Shown: piece after piece, positions 23,068-34,322 of the stretch
Numbering within the stretch: position 1 is the first letter of the stretch
Layout: every line of letters begins with the position of its first letter
Source of the DNA: Rhizomys pruinosus
Taxonomy: Eukaryota; Chordata; Mammalia; Rodentia; Spalacidae
Direction: 5' to 3'
NCBI GenBank assembly: GCA_009823505.1
Contig: VZQC01006580.1
Coordinates: 150,916-214,915 of the forward strand
Length of the DNA stretch: 64,000 nt
Program-made: the position numbers and the translations under genes
The notes under the pieces: model-generated
Told to the model about the DNA's origin: nothing
What the model saw: the letters and a program-made list of their open reading frames with translations, nothing else
The model's database searches: none

Positions 23068-24377
23068 CTTCTTGCAGGTATCCCAGTTTAGAGGCAAGGA
23101 GCCTTCACCTTTTTGGGGGGCTTGGATCCCCTGGCCAACATCTCCTTGGTAGAATAATCCATTGCTGATGTCAGAGCTCTGGTATTGATATATTTTGCTT
23201 AAGTGCATAGCTTAAGGAGACTTTAGTATTATATTTGGATCTGAATAGAGGATAATCCTTTTCACAGTTCCTATGTCTATTATTCAATTAATGAAGGCAG
23301 TTTTACTGGTTTTATAAGAGATTATCTCTATAACAGTTGGCTCCAATTTACAGTTGGAGAAGGAGCTCATCATCATAATATTTCTCCTTGTTCTATGGAG
23401 GGTGAGTTAAGAAAGTCTCTCGTATTAAAACCTTTGTGGCTCCTAGAACGTGTTTCATTAGGACTCATTATAAATAGTTCTTACAAGTAGCATCCACAGA
23501 GGGGTTTGATATTTGTAGCAATCTGAGGCTTTTCTTCCTTTCGATGTTCATATGGGCCAACCTTTCTGCTGGCACTTTCTGGTATATCCTACTCAATGCA
23601 AAGCTGCATCTTTTCTTTCTTAGCCATTAAGTTGGTGACATTTTGACCTGTTGGAATATACAAATCTTTTCCCATAATTAGTTTTAAGATTTGAATTGCA
23701 AGGTTATTGATGAAAAGGTTTCATGTCCATCTGTATTCCCCCATTTATTTAGGTTTTTGTTTTTTGACCCATGAATCTTCAGAAGGCAGTGGTATTATAC
23801 ATACCTATAGGAGTTAACAAGGGGAAAGATGTATTGAGACCACACATGCAAGTGTAAAGATGGTCCCTGGAGTACCAGTGTTACCAAAGACCACTAAACC
23901 AATAAAGCAAATGTGGGTCTCCTTGAGTCAAGCAAGACTCCTCTGTCAGTACCAGCTACACCTCACCAGCCTGGAAATACTGTGCAGCAGAGGCAGCCAT
24001 ATGCCTGTATATCCCAAATCTAATTGGCTATTAGCTCTCTCCTTGGAGGAAAAACCCACGGCTGATGCCACAAGCTTACATCCTCTAATGGTTAGGAGAT
24101 GTTATAAGCCACGGTAGGACCCTGTCATATTTAACATAAAAAATGTAATTCATGGGGCTGGAGAGATAGCCTAGCGGTTAAGAGCACCGACGCTCTTGCA
24201 GAGGACCCGGGTTCGATCCCCAGCACCCACATGGCGGCTAAGAACCGTCTGTAACTCCAATTCCAGGAGAACTCCAGTTCCAGGGGAATCCGAGACCCTC
24301 TTCTGACCTCCGCGGCATTGCACCGACACGGTGCACGAGCCTGCATGGCAGCAGTACATTTCATACACATACAAAAA

Positions 24378-24408
<31 letters not shown>

Positions 24409-25056
24409 TGTAATTCATGGATTACATGCATCCAAACATCTGTGTCATACTAAAAGTAACCTACCATAACAATTAGTACTGTTTAAATACCTATATATCT
24501 AATTGCTTGTGCTTCATTAGTAGGTTGAAAGATTATTCCTGGACAAACTGTCAGCCCATGAAAGGAAACAGCCAGAATTGACCAGAGTCCAAGACAACAG
24601 CTCCAGAGAAAGTAGACTGTTTTGCTTCTCATCCACCTGTGCCCCTTTTCTAAGTCTAGGGAACAATCTGTGGAAGAGGGGGTGTGGTAGAATGTAACAG
24701 CCATGATTGGGGTGAATGGTAAATTACAGCAATATTGTCTGGACACTCATTTGATCAACTTGATTGAACATACAACCACCCCCCCTGCTGGATGGTGGGA
24801 CCCATGGGCTGTGTGGGTTTGGGCACATCTGCTTGCAAATAGGTTTTCCATGAAGGATGCTTGTACTCATAAATTATCACTTGTTAAAAAATTAAAAAAA
24901 AAACTGAGAGAAAGATGCAGGACAGTTATGGCAGAATGCATGATCTGGGATGGGGTGGGGTGGGGTGGAGGGAAGGGAAAGGGAAATATGCCTGAACTGA
25001 ATTGGAAATTGATGTATGAAATACACAAAACATCAATAAAAAAATGAAAATTAAAA
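23068..25056. mobile_element. R element copy 4, 5'-inverted, with target duplication
   Basis: Flanked by the perfect 17-bp duplication aaaagtctcttaactgt (23051-23067 and 25057-25073). The target reads TT/AAAA, the LINE-1 endonuclease preference. 23068 to about 23822 is inverted relative to copies 1 and 7. From there to the A-rich end (caataaaaaaatgaaaatt) it is forward. About 45 nt present at the same join in copies 1 and 2 is missing, as expected at a twin-priming junction. A SINE at 24156-24406 interrupts it. No long frame. With the SINE removed it is about 1.7 kb. Confidence 0.85.
24156..24406 (+). mobile_element. Young B3-like SINE inside R copy 4
   Basis: Flanked by the perfect 14-bp duplication aatgtaattcatgg (24142-24155 and 24407-24420). 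It has the 17-bp tandem duplication at 24253-24286. The matching site in R copy 3 (about 19050-19070) is empty. Confidence 0.95.
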
Positions 25057-25073
25057 AAAAGTCTCTTAACTGT

Positions 25074-26033
25074 GGCTGCTGTAAAATCCAAAACAAATAC
25101 TGTCTTATTTCAAAGGGAAGGATCAGGCAAACTCAAACAAAACCTATGTCCAGCAAAGTAGCTCAAGGCTGGACACCTGGGACTCACTCACAATCTTCTG
25201 GGCTCCAAAGGGTTTTGGCATCTCCCCTTCTCTGACTCTGCTGTCTATGGCACACACAGCTCATCTCGCAGGCCCAGGCCGACTCCATTCCACACCTGCC
25301 ACTGCTCTTGGTGGTCATCCTGTGGTCCCAGCATCTCCAAAAAGCTGCAGTTGCCACTGAAACTGAGTTTGCTTCTGACCTCTCCTGATGCAAAACCTCA
25401 GCTTCTCTTCCTGACCCCTGGAATCCTGGGGTCTTCACTGCAACCAAGGCCGCATTCTGACCTGTGGCCTTTCCTGACCTCTCATAGTGCCAGGCCTCAG
25501 CTGTTCTCTGTGACCCCTTCATGCTTTCAACCCTGGAACCATATAGGAGACTCTTACACATTACGAAGTCCTGCTTCTGGCTTGACATGGAGGTTTGCCC
25601 CTTCTTTAACATAGCTTTTGTGTGCTGACCCTGAAGAAAATTTTTCCAAAAGATTTCACCACAGTGATGCTGCTCTCTTGTTACTTATAGCTGATTTTTC
25701 AGCCCCAGCTAACCAGCATCAATTGTCCCAGTACAACAAAGATTTCACTTCAGGTTCTGGTCTCTTGTTACTTACAGCTGATTCTTCAGCCCCAACTGTC
25801 CAGAAACCACAGATTAAACAGTCCTGATGATCTCTCTTTCCCTTTGAAACTTCACAAGCCAGACCTCCATCATCTACAACTCTTTCAGCAAAACTGTTCC
25901 AAGTTTCACAGCAACAATCTTTAGGCATTCAATGATCTTCCCAGCCCAAAGTTCCAAACGCCTCCACAATCCTTCCCCAAAACACCAAGGTCAGGTCTGT
26001 CACAACAATGCCCCACTCTCTGGTACCAATTTC
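25074..26033 (-). mobile_element. MT-type MaLR internal region
   Basis: Minus strand begins after LTR f with primer-site-like tggtaccagagagtgggg (26011-26028) and runs about 960 bp to the R insertion. It matches from memory the non-coding internal sequence of mouse MT elements. The 142-codon minus frame (25184-25612) shows no Gag or Pol motif; MaLR elements lack pol. Confidence 0.75.
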
Positions 26034-26440
26034 TGTTCTAGTTTATCTTCCATTGCTGTGACAAAACACTCTGACTGACACCAACTTGGGGAGGAAAGGG
26101 TTTATTCAGCTTACATCTCCTGGGTCACAGTTCATCACTTAGGGAGCCCAAGGCAGGAACTCAGGGCAGGAACCTGGAGGCAGGAGCTGAAGCTTAGGCC
26201 CTAGGGGAATGCTGTTCACTGGCTTGCTCCCCTGGCTCATGCCCAGCCTGCCTTCTTATAAGGTGCACAAAAAACCTGCCCAGGGTGGCACCACTCATTG
26301 TGGGCTGGGCCCTCCCACACTGCTCAACCATCAAGATAATATTCCACAGACGTGGCCACAGGCCAATCCAATGGAGCCAATTCCCCAATTGAGGCTCCCT
26401 CAATCCAGGTGTGTCAAGTTGACACTAAAGCTATCCAGCA
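26034..26440 (-). mobile_element. MT-like LTR f, reverse (5' LTR of the array)
   Basis: Complete TG..CA LTR of 407 bp at the 5' end of the tandem array. LTR d, e and f are very similar, and e is the most distinct of the three. Confidence 0.85.
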
Positions 26441-26705
26441 CAAAATCCTTCCACTTTCTCCTGATCTATAAGTCAACAAATTCTAGGACAAGAGACTAAG
26501 CAAACCCAACTGTATAACCACTGTTGAGCCCACCAACCTCTCATGATTAATTGTAAATTCAGTGCCACATATACAAGGATATTTAAAATCTGTGTGACAT
26601 TAAATAAAACCAACCTAGAAAATGAGGGTAGTAAATGGTAGGGGTGGAAGGGAAATAAGAAAGAGTGAGGTCAAAGGGACCAGGACATAAAGTACATATT
26701 TATGA
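26441..26705. repeat. Right flank of the array, repeated at 21225-21490
   Basis: Identical to the segment ending at the N. Here it continues into attatgaaagaataaac, so this is the likely true locus. Confidence 0.9.
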
Positions 26706-26844
26706 AATTATGAAAGAATAAACTTTATTAATTAATAAGTATTTATTTTAAGCCAGATTCTGCATCCAAGAAAATATTTAAAATATGAAGACAAAATAAT
26801 TGTAGAACTACCTCTAAACATTGAGGTACTGACAGATAGCCACA

Positions 26845-27005
26845 CACATTTGGCAACTAGGTGGAGTCTGGCTTGCAGCCTTGCTGCCCAGCCAGGGGAT
26901 CTGCACCCACCTCTAGAACCATAGAGAAGAACTATGTGCATGGATAGAAGGACAGACAATGCCTGGAACATTCGGCATCCAGGTGGGGTCAGGCCTGCTG
27001 GCCAA
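26845..27005 (+). promoter_or_regulatory. LINE-1 5' UTR-like tandem units
   Basis: acatttggcaactaggtgg.gtc at 26848 and acattcggcatccaggtggggtc at 26969 are related and 121 bp apart. Rodent LINE-1 promoters are built of tandem monomers. That these are such monomers is inferred from position upstream of ORF1. Confidence 0.45.
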
Positions 27006-27268
27006 AGGTATAACCCATTATCCTCACCCCCCACCCCTCACCCCCTGCACTCGAGCTACTAGTACTGTGGTGGAAAGGATAAGCTGCTGGTGGTTTGCTG
27101 TGGTTGGGACAATCCAGTGGGTGCAGTGTCAGTGATTCTAGGCTGCACAGCCAAAGCTGAGTAAGAAACCAGCAGGAAGCAAACTGAGTGACCAACCAAT
27201 CCTCCATATTAACATTTGAGATTAGCAACATAATGCAAACAAACAAAAAAACAAGCAAACAAATCCAC

Positions 27269-28430
27269 ATGCCAAAGACACAACAGAAAAACAACAATAT
27301 AGGAAAAGCTCATAATAAATCCCCACCGAACTCAATCAGTCCTGTAGAAGATCCCCAACAAGGAGACCTCCCTGGAAGGGACTGACCTTTTCTAAGACAT
27401 TGACCTTAGAAAAAAAATTGTAGACATATTCAAAGAAATCAAAGAATATAAAGATCAAATCAGAGAACTAAAGGGAGAGAATGAAAAATTCATGAAGGAG
27501 CTAGAAGGAAAGAATCATAAACTCTGGAAAGACCTAACGGGAGAGAAATAGAAACTCCAAAAAGAACTAGAGGAAAAGAAATACAAACTCTGAAAAGAAC
27601 TAGAGGGAGAGAATGGCAAACTCTGGAAGGAAGTGGAAACACTGAAAAGATCTGAGGCTGAAAGGAAAAAAGAAACTGACCAGCGAAGCTCGGAGCTATA
27701 AGAAGAGAAGGAAAAGCTCCAAAAGTAAGTGGAAATACTGAAGAAATCACAGGATGAAATGAAAAAAGAAATTGAACATTCATCCAGTCAGCAGAAAAGG
27801 ATGGGAAAGAGCTTCAGAAGCAGAATGGTGAAGCAGAAAAAAAGAATATCAGACCTACAGGATCATACAGTGAAGCTAGAAACCTCAAGTAAAGATTGTG
27901 AAAAATTAAAAAGAAAACACAAAAGTGGAACGGAAATGTGGGACACTATGAAAAGACCAAATCTTCAAATAATAGGGATAGAGGAACGAGAAGAATTCCC
28001 CCCCCCCAAAAAAAATTGATCAGATCTTCAACAGAATAGTAGGATAAAATTTGCCCAAACTGAAAAAAGACAAACACACACAAATATGAAAAGCACATAG
28101 AACACCAAATAGACAAGACCAGAAAAGAAATTCCCCACACCACATCATAGATAAAACACTAGATGTTCAAAACAAAGACAAAATACTGAAAACCACAACA
28201 GAAGAAAAATAAAACAATTTACATATAAGGGGAAACCCATCAAAATCACAGCTGACTTCTCAGTGCAAACTATGAAAGCCAGAACATGGACCAAAGCATT
28301 CCCAGCACTAAATGACTTTAGATGCCAACTCAGATTACTATACCCAGTAAAAATGTCAGTCATAGTTGATGAAGCAATTCAAGGAACAGAAGACAGGAAC
28401 AGCTATTCTCAAGCAACCCAAGAGAGAAAT
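27269..28430 (+). pseudogene. LINE-1 ORF1 remnant
   Basis: ORF1p is the RNA-binding trimeric chaperone of LINE-1. The candidate start is ATG at 27269 (MPKTQQKNNN). A coiled-coil region follows, including five 33-bp repeats (27465-27629). The RNA-recognition domain entry is marked by KRPNLQIIGIEE (near 27952-27990) and the C-terminal domain by a block at 28060-28380 with the typical order around kdkilk, mkar and llyp. At least two in-frame stops in the repeats, plus several frameshifts and a C-run (cccccccc near 28000), inactivate it. Confidence 0.8.
27465..27629 (+). repeat. 33-bp (11-residue) coiled-coil repeats in ORF1
   Basis: Five consecutive 33-bp units, with consensus residues E-L-E-G-E-N-x-K-L-W-K, start at 27465, 27498, 27531, 27564 and 27597. 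A diverged sixth follows at 27630. Units 3 and 4 contain stops (tag; tga in place of tgg). Confidence 0.85.
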
Positions 28431-28470
28431 TAACAAAAGCATAACAGAGTAAATAAATACCTAGACCAAA

Positions 28471-29366
28471 ATGCAAATGAAAAATAAGTTGAAAGGAAAA
28501 AACACACATCTCTCAATAATAAACTTAAATACTAAAGGTCTAAAATCCCCAATCAAAAGACATAGACTGGAGCAATGGATTGGGAAACAGAATCCATCTG
28601 TATGCTGCCTACAAGAAACCCATCTCACCCTCAAGGACAGACACCACCTTAGAGTGAAAGGATGGAAAAAATATTCCAAACAAATAGTACCAAAAAACAA
28701 GCAGGAGTTGCTATTCTAATTTCAGATAAAATAGACCTCAGAGTAAAATTAATCAGAAAAGACAAAAAGGGCCATTATATCCTTATCTACAGAATAATTA
28801 ACCAGGAAAAATTGACAATCTTACATATTTATTCACCAAACTCTGGCAAACTGAACTTTATAAACACAATCATTCAGGACCTGAAGACACCGATTAACCC
28901 CAGCACTCTAATAGTGGGGGAATCCAATACCCCACTGAGCATGCTGGATAGGTAAACTGGACAAATAATAAACAGAGAGACATCATAACTGAAAAATACA
29001 GTACACCAAATGGACCTCACAGATATCTACAGAATATTCCACCCAAACACCAGAGCATATACTTTCTACTCAGCACCCCACGAAACATTCTCCAAAATTG
29101 ACCACATACTGAGACCCAAAAGTAATCTCAACAAACACAAAAGGATTGAAATTATTTCATGCATTCTATCAGACCACAGTGCAACAAAGCTCAATATTAA
29201 AGCCAGGATAAGCCCTACTAACTATAAGAACACATGGAGACAAAACAACACAATCCTGAATAATGAGTGGGTCAGGGAAGAAATAAAGAATGAAATAAAA
29301 GCATTCCTGGAACTAAATGAAAAAGACAATACAACACACTGTGGGATACATTTAAATCAGTCCTAA
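28471..29366 (+). pseudogene. LINE-1 ORF2 endonuclease remnant
   Basis: The apurinic-type endonuclease nicks target DNA. Its landmarks appear in order across three frames: LNTKGLKSPIKRHRLEQW near the start, CLQETHL (catalytic Glu), then SKIDHIL and SDHSATKLNI (catalytic Asp-His) at about 29088-29200. Frameshifts near 28690 and a stop near 28953 break the frame. Confidence 0.85.
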
Positions 29367-29370
29367 GAGG

Positions 29371-30350
29371 GAAATTATAGCCCTAAGTGGCCACATTAAT
29401 AAAATAGAGAGAGAATAAAGGACCCAACACTGCAGCTAAAAACACTTGAGATACATTAACAAATGAACCCTAAACCTAACAGACAGGAAGAAATAACAAA
29501 AATCAGAGCAGAAATCAACAAAATAGAAACAAAGAAAATAATACAAAAAAATCAATGAATCCAAAAACTGATTCTTTGAAAAGATAAACAAAATAGACAG
29601 ACCTCTAGCCCAGTTAACCAAAGAAAAAAAGAGCAACTCCAAATCAATAGCATTTGTGATGAAAGGGCAAACATCACAACAGTACAGAAAAGATCTAGGC
29701 AATCATATGAGAATACTTCAAAAACCTACTACATTTGAAAACCTAAGAGAAATAGACGGATATCTGAAATCCTGGGATTCACCAAAGCTTAACCAAGTAG
29801 AGACTGTCAGCTTAAACAGACTCATAATACATGAGGAAATTGAAGATGTAATAAAAAGCCTCCAAACTAAAAAAAAATAAATAAATAAATAAATAAATAA
29901 AATAAAATAATTCAAAAAGCCCAGGCCCGATGGTTTCATAGCAGAATTCTATAAAACATTTAAAGAGGTCTTACAATCATTACTACTCAAACTTTTCAGA
30001 AGAGTACAGAGGGAAATGTCCCAAATTCCTTCCATGAAGCCAGCATCACTCTTATACCAAAACCAGGTAAAGACACAAACAGGAAAGAAAACTATAGACC
30101 CATATCATTAATGAACACAGATGCAAAAATTCTCAACAAAATATTTGCAAATTGCATAGAGACCTACATCAAAGATCATCCATCATGACCAAGTTGGATT
30201 CATACCGGAGATGCAGAGATGGTTCAACATACATAAATCAGCAAATATCATAAAACACATAAATGGAATGAAAGACAAAAACCACACGATCACCTCAATC
30301 AATGCAGAAAAAGTTTCCACAAAATCCAGCATCCCTTCATGCATAAAGTC
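29371..30350 (+). pseudogene. LINE-1 ORF2 linker and start of reverse transcriptase
   Basis: Contains the linker ([10 protein letters not shown] parts absent), GPDGFIAEFYKTF-like coding at 29925-29960 and the RT motif-1 region [17 protein letters not shown] (about 30090-30140), then a block corresponding to HDQVGFIP. The catalytic FADD motif is missing because of the downstream deletion. A (TAAA)n insertion lies at 29871-29910. Confidence 0.75.
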
Positions 30351-30389
30351 TTAGAGGGAATTGGACTGGACGAATCATTTAAGGACAGG

Positions 30390-31005
30390 TGACAAGTGGG
30401 ATCTCATCAAACTCAAAAGCTTTTGTACAGCTAAGGAAACAGTCAAGGAAGTGAAGAGAAAGCCCACAGAGTATGAGGAAACCTTCACCACTAATACATC
30501 TGACAGAGCATTAATATCCAGAATACATAAACTTCTTAAAAAACAAAGAAGTAAGAAAACAAGTGACCTGCTCAAAAGATGGTGTAAAGAGATGAACAGA
30601 GACTTCACCAGTAAGGAAGGAAAGATGGCTGAGAAACATCTTAAAAATGTACAACATCATTAATAATTAAGGAAATGTTAATTAAAACCAAACTAAGATA
30701 TCATCTCACTCCAATAAGACTAGCCAAGATCAAACAAACAAAAGACACCAAATGCTGGAGAGGTTGTGGGGAAAGGGGAACACTCATCCACTGCTGGTGG
30801 GAATGTAAACTCGTACAACTACTATGGAAAGTAGTGTGGAGAACCCTTAAAAGACTCAAAATAAGCCTACCACCTGACCCAGCCATACCACTCCTGAGTA
30901 TATACCCACAAGATGCATCCTATCGGAGATACATGCAGTGCTATGTTTATTGCAGCTCTCTTCACAATAGCAAAGAACTGGAACCAACCCAAATGCCCCT
31001 CAACT
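30390..31005 (+). pseudogene. LINE-1 ORF2 C-terminal remnant
   Basis: [20 protein letters not shown], then a second frame with [20 protein letters not shown], then [19 protein letters not shown] to the usual end. Colinear with the minus-strand remnant at 6432-7186. Confidence 0.85.
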
Positions 31006-31564
31006 GATGACCTGGTAACAAAAATGTGGCATATTTACAACACTAAGGAGTTTTTCTGGTGAAGTGGTAACAAACGATAGATCAAATAACTTGCGAGCAA
31101 ATGATGGTACTGAAGCCATCTATTGCTAAGTGAACCCAAAAAAAAAAAAAAAAAAAAGATGAATGTTTTCCCTCATTTGTGGATGCTAACACCAAATCCC
31201 CAGTTGTCAGCCAAACTGAGCAACTTTATTACTATATTTCATTGTGTCTGAAAGCAACTGTGCTATTATAATGTGAATCTCTTAATAGGCTCTAGAATTG
31301 ACTCACCACTTATATTCACCCATTGTAATTACCGTATATGGTTGGAAGGTGGAAGATATGTATTCTTATTCTAAGAAAAAAAAGAAGAATGTAAAGTTAT
31401 ATTTCTTTTTACTTGCATGCAACTTTACTGTTAAAATGTGAGTCCCTAAACGTATTTTGTAATTAACCTATAGCTTATTTTTAGACTTTGTAATTTTGAT
31501 TTATGTGTAGAGTGTATATATGCATATTTTGGAATAATATAAAATTAAAGAGAACAAAAAAACT

Positions 31565-31765
31565 TTGAGGTATTATGTATCATGTTTTTAATTTATTATG
31601 TTATTTTCAATATACCATGTATTATTATAGAAACAATTCATAATGTGAATGTGAGAAGGAATCATAGTTAAAAGTAGGGCTACCTTTTTTTTCACTTTTC
31701 CAGTTTACTATTAAGCACTTCCATGAGATGTATGAAATATACAAAACATCAATAAAAGTATTTTG
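31565..31765 (+). mobile_element. Short 3' end like R and LINE-1 termini
   Basis: AT-rich sequence ending gatgtatgaaatatacaaaa then catcaataaaag, almost the same terminus as R. It may be the true end of the LINE-1 at 26.7 kb or a separate truncated insertion. Confidence 0.5.
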
Positions 31766-31999
31766 TTTAAAAACAATTGTACTGTGTACATTACATTTTA
31801 AGGGTTGGATTTATTTCTTTTCATTTTTCAGTATTTAATCAGAATATCATTTTGTATTTGAATATGAAATCATTTTCCTTATGTAGTTTGCATATTTATT
31901 ATGCCATTTTTAGCAGTTATGACACTGTCAGTATTTCTTGTCTAAAAAATTACTATGAAGAAGCAAAAAAACAAAAGACCCTAATAAAAATTGGGCTAT

Positions 32000-32790
32000 G
32001 AATCTTCACAGAAGTCTCTCAAGCAAGAAATAAAAATGGCTAAGAAACACCTAAAAATTATTCAACAATCTTAGTGATTAGAGAAATGGAAATCAAAACT
32101 ATGTTAAGATTTTGTCTGACCCCAGTCAGTAAGGATAAGTTTAAGAGCAAAATAACACCAAATGCTGGCATGGATGTGTGGTGGCAGGTATGGGGAATGT
32201 GTACTTTGGTGGGATTGTAAACTGGTGTAATTAATTTGGCAATCAATATTGAGAACTTTGTAAAAATTGAAAAATAAATCTACCATATTGGCATATACCC
32301 AAGAGATTCATTCTACTGTAGAGATGATTTAACAACTGTGTTTATTGCTGCTTTCTCAGAATAGCTAAAACATAGAAACAACCTAAATGCCCTTCAACTG
32401 ATAAATGGATAATGAAAATGTGGTACATTTATAAAATGAAATTCTACTCAGCAGTAAACTAAAGCAATATCATGGAATTTGCATGTAAATGAATGGGAGT
32501 ATAAACTGTTATACTAAGTAAAGTAACAGTCTCAGAAATCAAGGGACTTAAATTGTCTCTCATTTGTGGATCTTAGTTCCAAATTTCTAGGTGTCAGTAC
32601 ACATCCTGATATAACTTTATGAGCCAGAAATAGAGAAAGGTACCATGGGATTAAAGCCAAAAAGTAGCTCATGAGAGGGTCTGAATAATAGAAGAAAGGT
32701 GTTACTCTGGGGGTAAATGGGTAAAAGAGGGGGGTCTTACCTAGGAAATAGAAGGGTTGCACAGGGGGACTAAGGGAATAGACAAATATT
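32000..32790 (+). mobile_element. Old LINE-1 3' end, forward
   Basis: Diverged ORF2 end (ccaaatgctggcatggatg, ggcatatacccaagag, aatgcccttcaactgataaatggata) and a 3' UTR starting ctcatttgtggatcttag. More decayed than the LINE-1 at 26.7 kb. Confidence 0.75.
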
Positions 32791-32856
32791 GTTTCAATGG
32801 TAAGAAAACAAGAAGGAAATGTTTAGTTCAAAGTCTTATTGAAAAATATACATACA

Positions 32857-33513
32857 TTGGTATAGACACAGATGTTTGGATGGTATGTTAATCTATGAAT
32901 TACATTTTCTTCTGTTAAGTATGACAGGGTCTTCGTGTGCTTTATAACATCTCCTAACCATTAGAGGATGTAAACTTGTGGCATCAGCCGTGGGTTATTC
33001 CTCCAAGGAGAGAGCTAATAGCCAATTAGATTTGGGATATACAGACATATGGCTGCCACTAGGGAACAATCTGCGGAAGAGGGGGCGCAGTAGAATGTAA
33101 GGGCTGCAATTGGAGTGAATGGTGAAACTACAACAATATAGACTGGACACTCATTTGATCAACTTGATTGAACATACAACCCCCCCGCATGCTGGATGGT
33201 GGGACCCATGAGCTGTGTGGGTTTGGGCACAACTGCTCGCAAATTGGTTTTACGTGAAGGATGCTTGTACTCACAAATTATCACTTATTGTTAAAAAAAT
33301 GAAAACAAAACAAAACAAAACAAAAAAACAGAAAGATGCAGAAAAGTTACGGCAGAATGCATGATCTGGGATGAGTAGGGGTGGGGTGGGGGGAAGGGAA
33401 GGGGATATATGCCTGAACTGAATTGGAAAATGATGTATAAAATACACAAAGCATCAATAAAAATAAAAATAAAAAAGAAAAGAAAAGCAGAAAATTTGAA
33501 AACTAAAAAAAAA
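32857..33513. mobile_element. R element copy 5, 5'-inverted, with target duplication
   Basis: Flanked by the perfect 16-bp duplication gaaaaatatacataca (32841-32856 and 33514-33529). 32857-33060 is inverted middle sequence. 33061 onward is forward 3' sequence starting agggaacaatctgcgg. About 200 bp between these parts in other copies is missing at the join. Ends in a long A-rich tail (33450-33513). Confidence 0.9.
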
Positions 33514-33544
33514 GAAAAATATACATACAATAAATATACAAGTG

Positions 33545-33985
33545 CATGTGTATAGCTGAATTCTATAAAACCAAAAATACACTATGATGAAAGGCAAGAT
33601 TCCCTTTGAGTTGTTGGTCAGAGAAGACCAAGAAACTCTCCAAATAACAGAAGCTATTGCCATAATGCTTGAATGCCTCCTAGAACTTGAAGGAAAGACC
33701 CTATTACTGAAGACAGCCTCTTTGGATGAAGGACTTAGAGCAATGGAACTGGAACTCACATGGAAGCATACTATCTGAAGACTAACTCTCATTGTATCAG
33801 TGGATATGAGAGGAGCTGTCAAAAGTGGAAACAAGCAATGGTCCTGTCGTGCTGTATACCTTAATGAAAAACAATGACTGGTTTTGCAAATATCACAGCT
33901 AGTATAGTAGAGACACTCTTACCCTGGGAGTAATCAACAGTTGCATAAGTGGTATTAAGGCCTGCTCAATGAGAGGTAACTCATG
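33545..33985. repeat. Unclassified dispersed repeat, copy 1
   Basis: Similar along its length and in the same orientation to 51430-51915 (for example cagaagctattgccataatgcttgaatgcctcc against caggcttctatcacaatgct.). A frame is kept on both strands in both copies (plus: about 64 and 75 codons), so part may once have been coding. Family unknown. Confidence 0.5.
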
Positions 33986-34154
33986 CTTGATACTGTAAAC
34001 ATTCCCAAATGTTCAAAGCTTGAAAGGTCACAAATCTTGGGAAAAAATCCTCTAGTATTGTCACATCTATAAACTAATATAATTTTGTATTTTATTTTAA
34101 ATATACATCATCATATTTACAGGCAAGTGTGCCTTCAGCACTCATGATCAAAAA

Positions 34155-34322
34155 TTTTTTTTTTTTTTTTTTTTTTTTTGTCTTTTCGAGACAGGGTCTC
34201 CCTGTAGCCCCAGCTGGCTTGGAACTCGCTCTGTAGACCAGGGTTGCCTTGAACTCACAAAGATCCGCCTGCCTCTGCCTCCCAAGTGCTAGGATTAAAG
34301 GCATGTGCCACCACGCCGGCTT
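34155..34322 (-). mobile_element. B1 SINE, reverse
   Basis: T-run, then gagacagggtctccctgtag, ctgcctctgcctcccaag and gccaccacgccggc, the reverse B1 layout. Confidence 0.95.

Larger units (their letters stand above)
26740..31560 (+). mobile_element. LINE-1 with 5' UTR, ORF1 and ORF2 remnants, core deleted
   Basis: In order: a 5' UTR-like part with two related units about 121 bp apart (26848 and 26969), ORF1 remnant (27269 to about 28430), ORF2 endonuclease (28471 to about 29200), linker, the first part of the reverse transcriptase (to about 30350), then directly the ORF2 C-terminal region (30390-31005) and an AT-rich 3' UTR. Roughly the middle of ORF2 is gone. Stops and frameshifts occur in all parts, so it is inactive. 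The exact 5' and 3' ends were not fixed and no target duplication was identified. Confidence 0.85.

Noticed and set aside
25184..25612. 142-codon minus-strand open frame
   Set aside because: Lies in MT-type internal sequence, which is non-coding. The noisy copy at 19.9-20.3 kb does not keep it, and no protein motif is visible.
21587..26028. tRNA-like fragments ending ggtacca
   Set aside because: They sit beside LTRs at primer-site position, so they are primer-binding sites rather than tRNA genes.
16571..26705. CRISPR-like spaced repeats
   Set aside because: The repeats are 400-bp LTRs with homologous internal sequence, in mammalian DNA. No short direct repeats with unique spacers.
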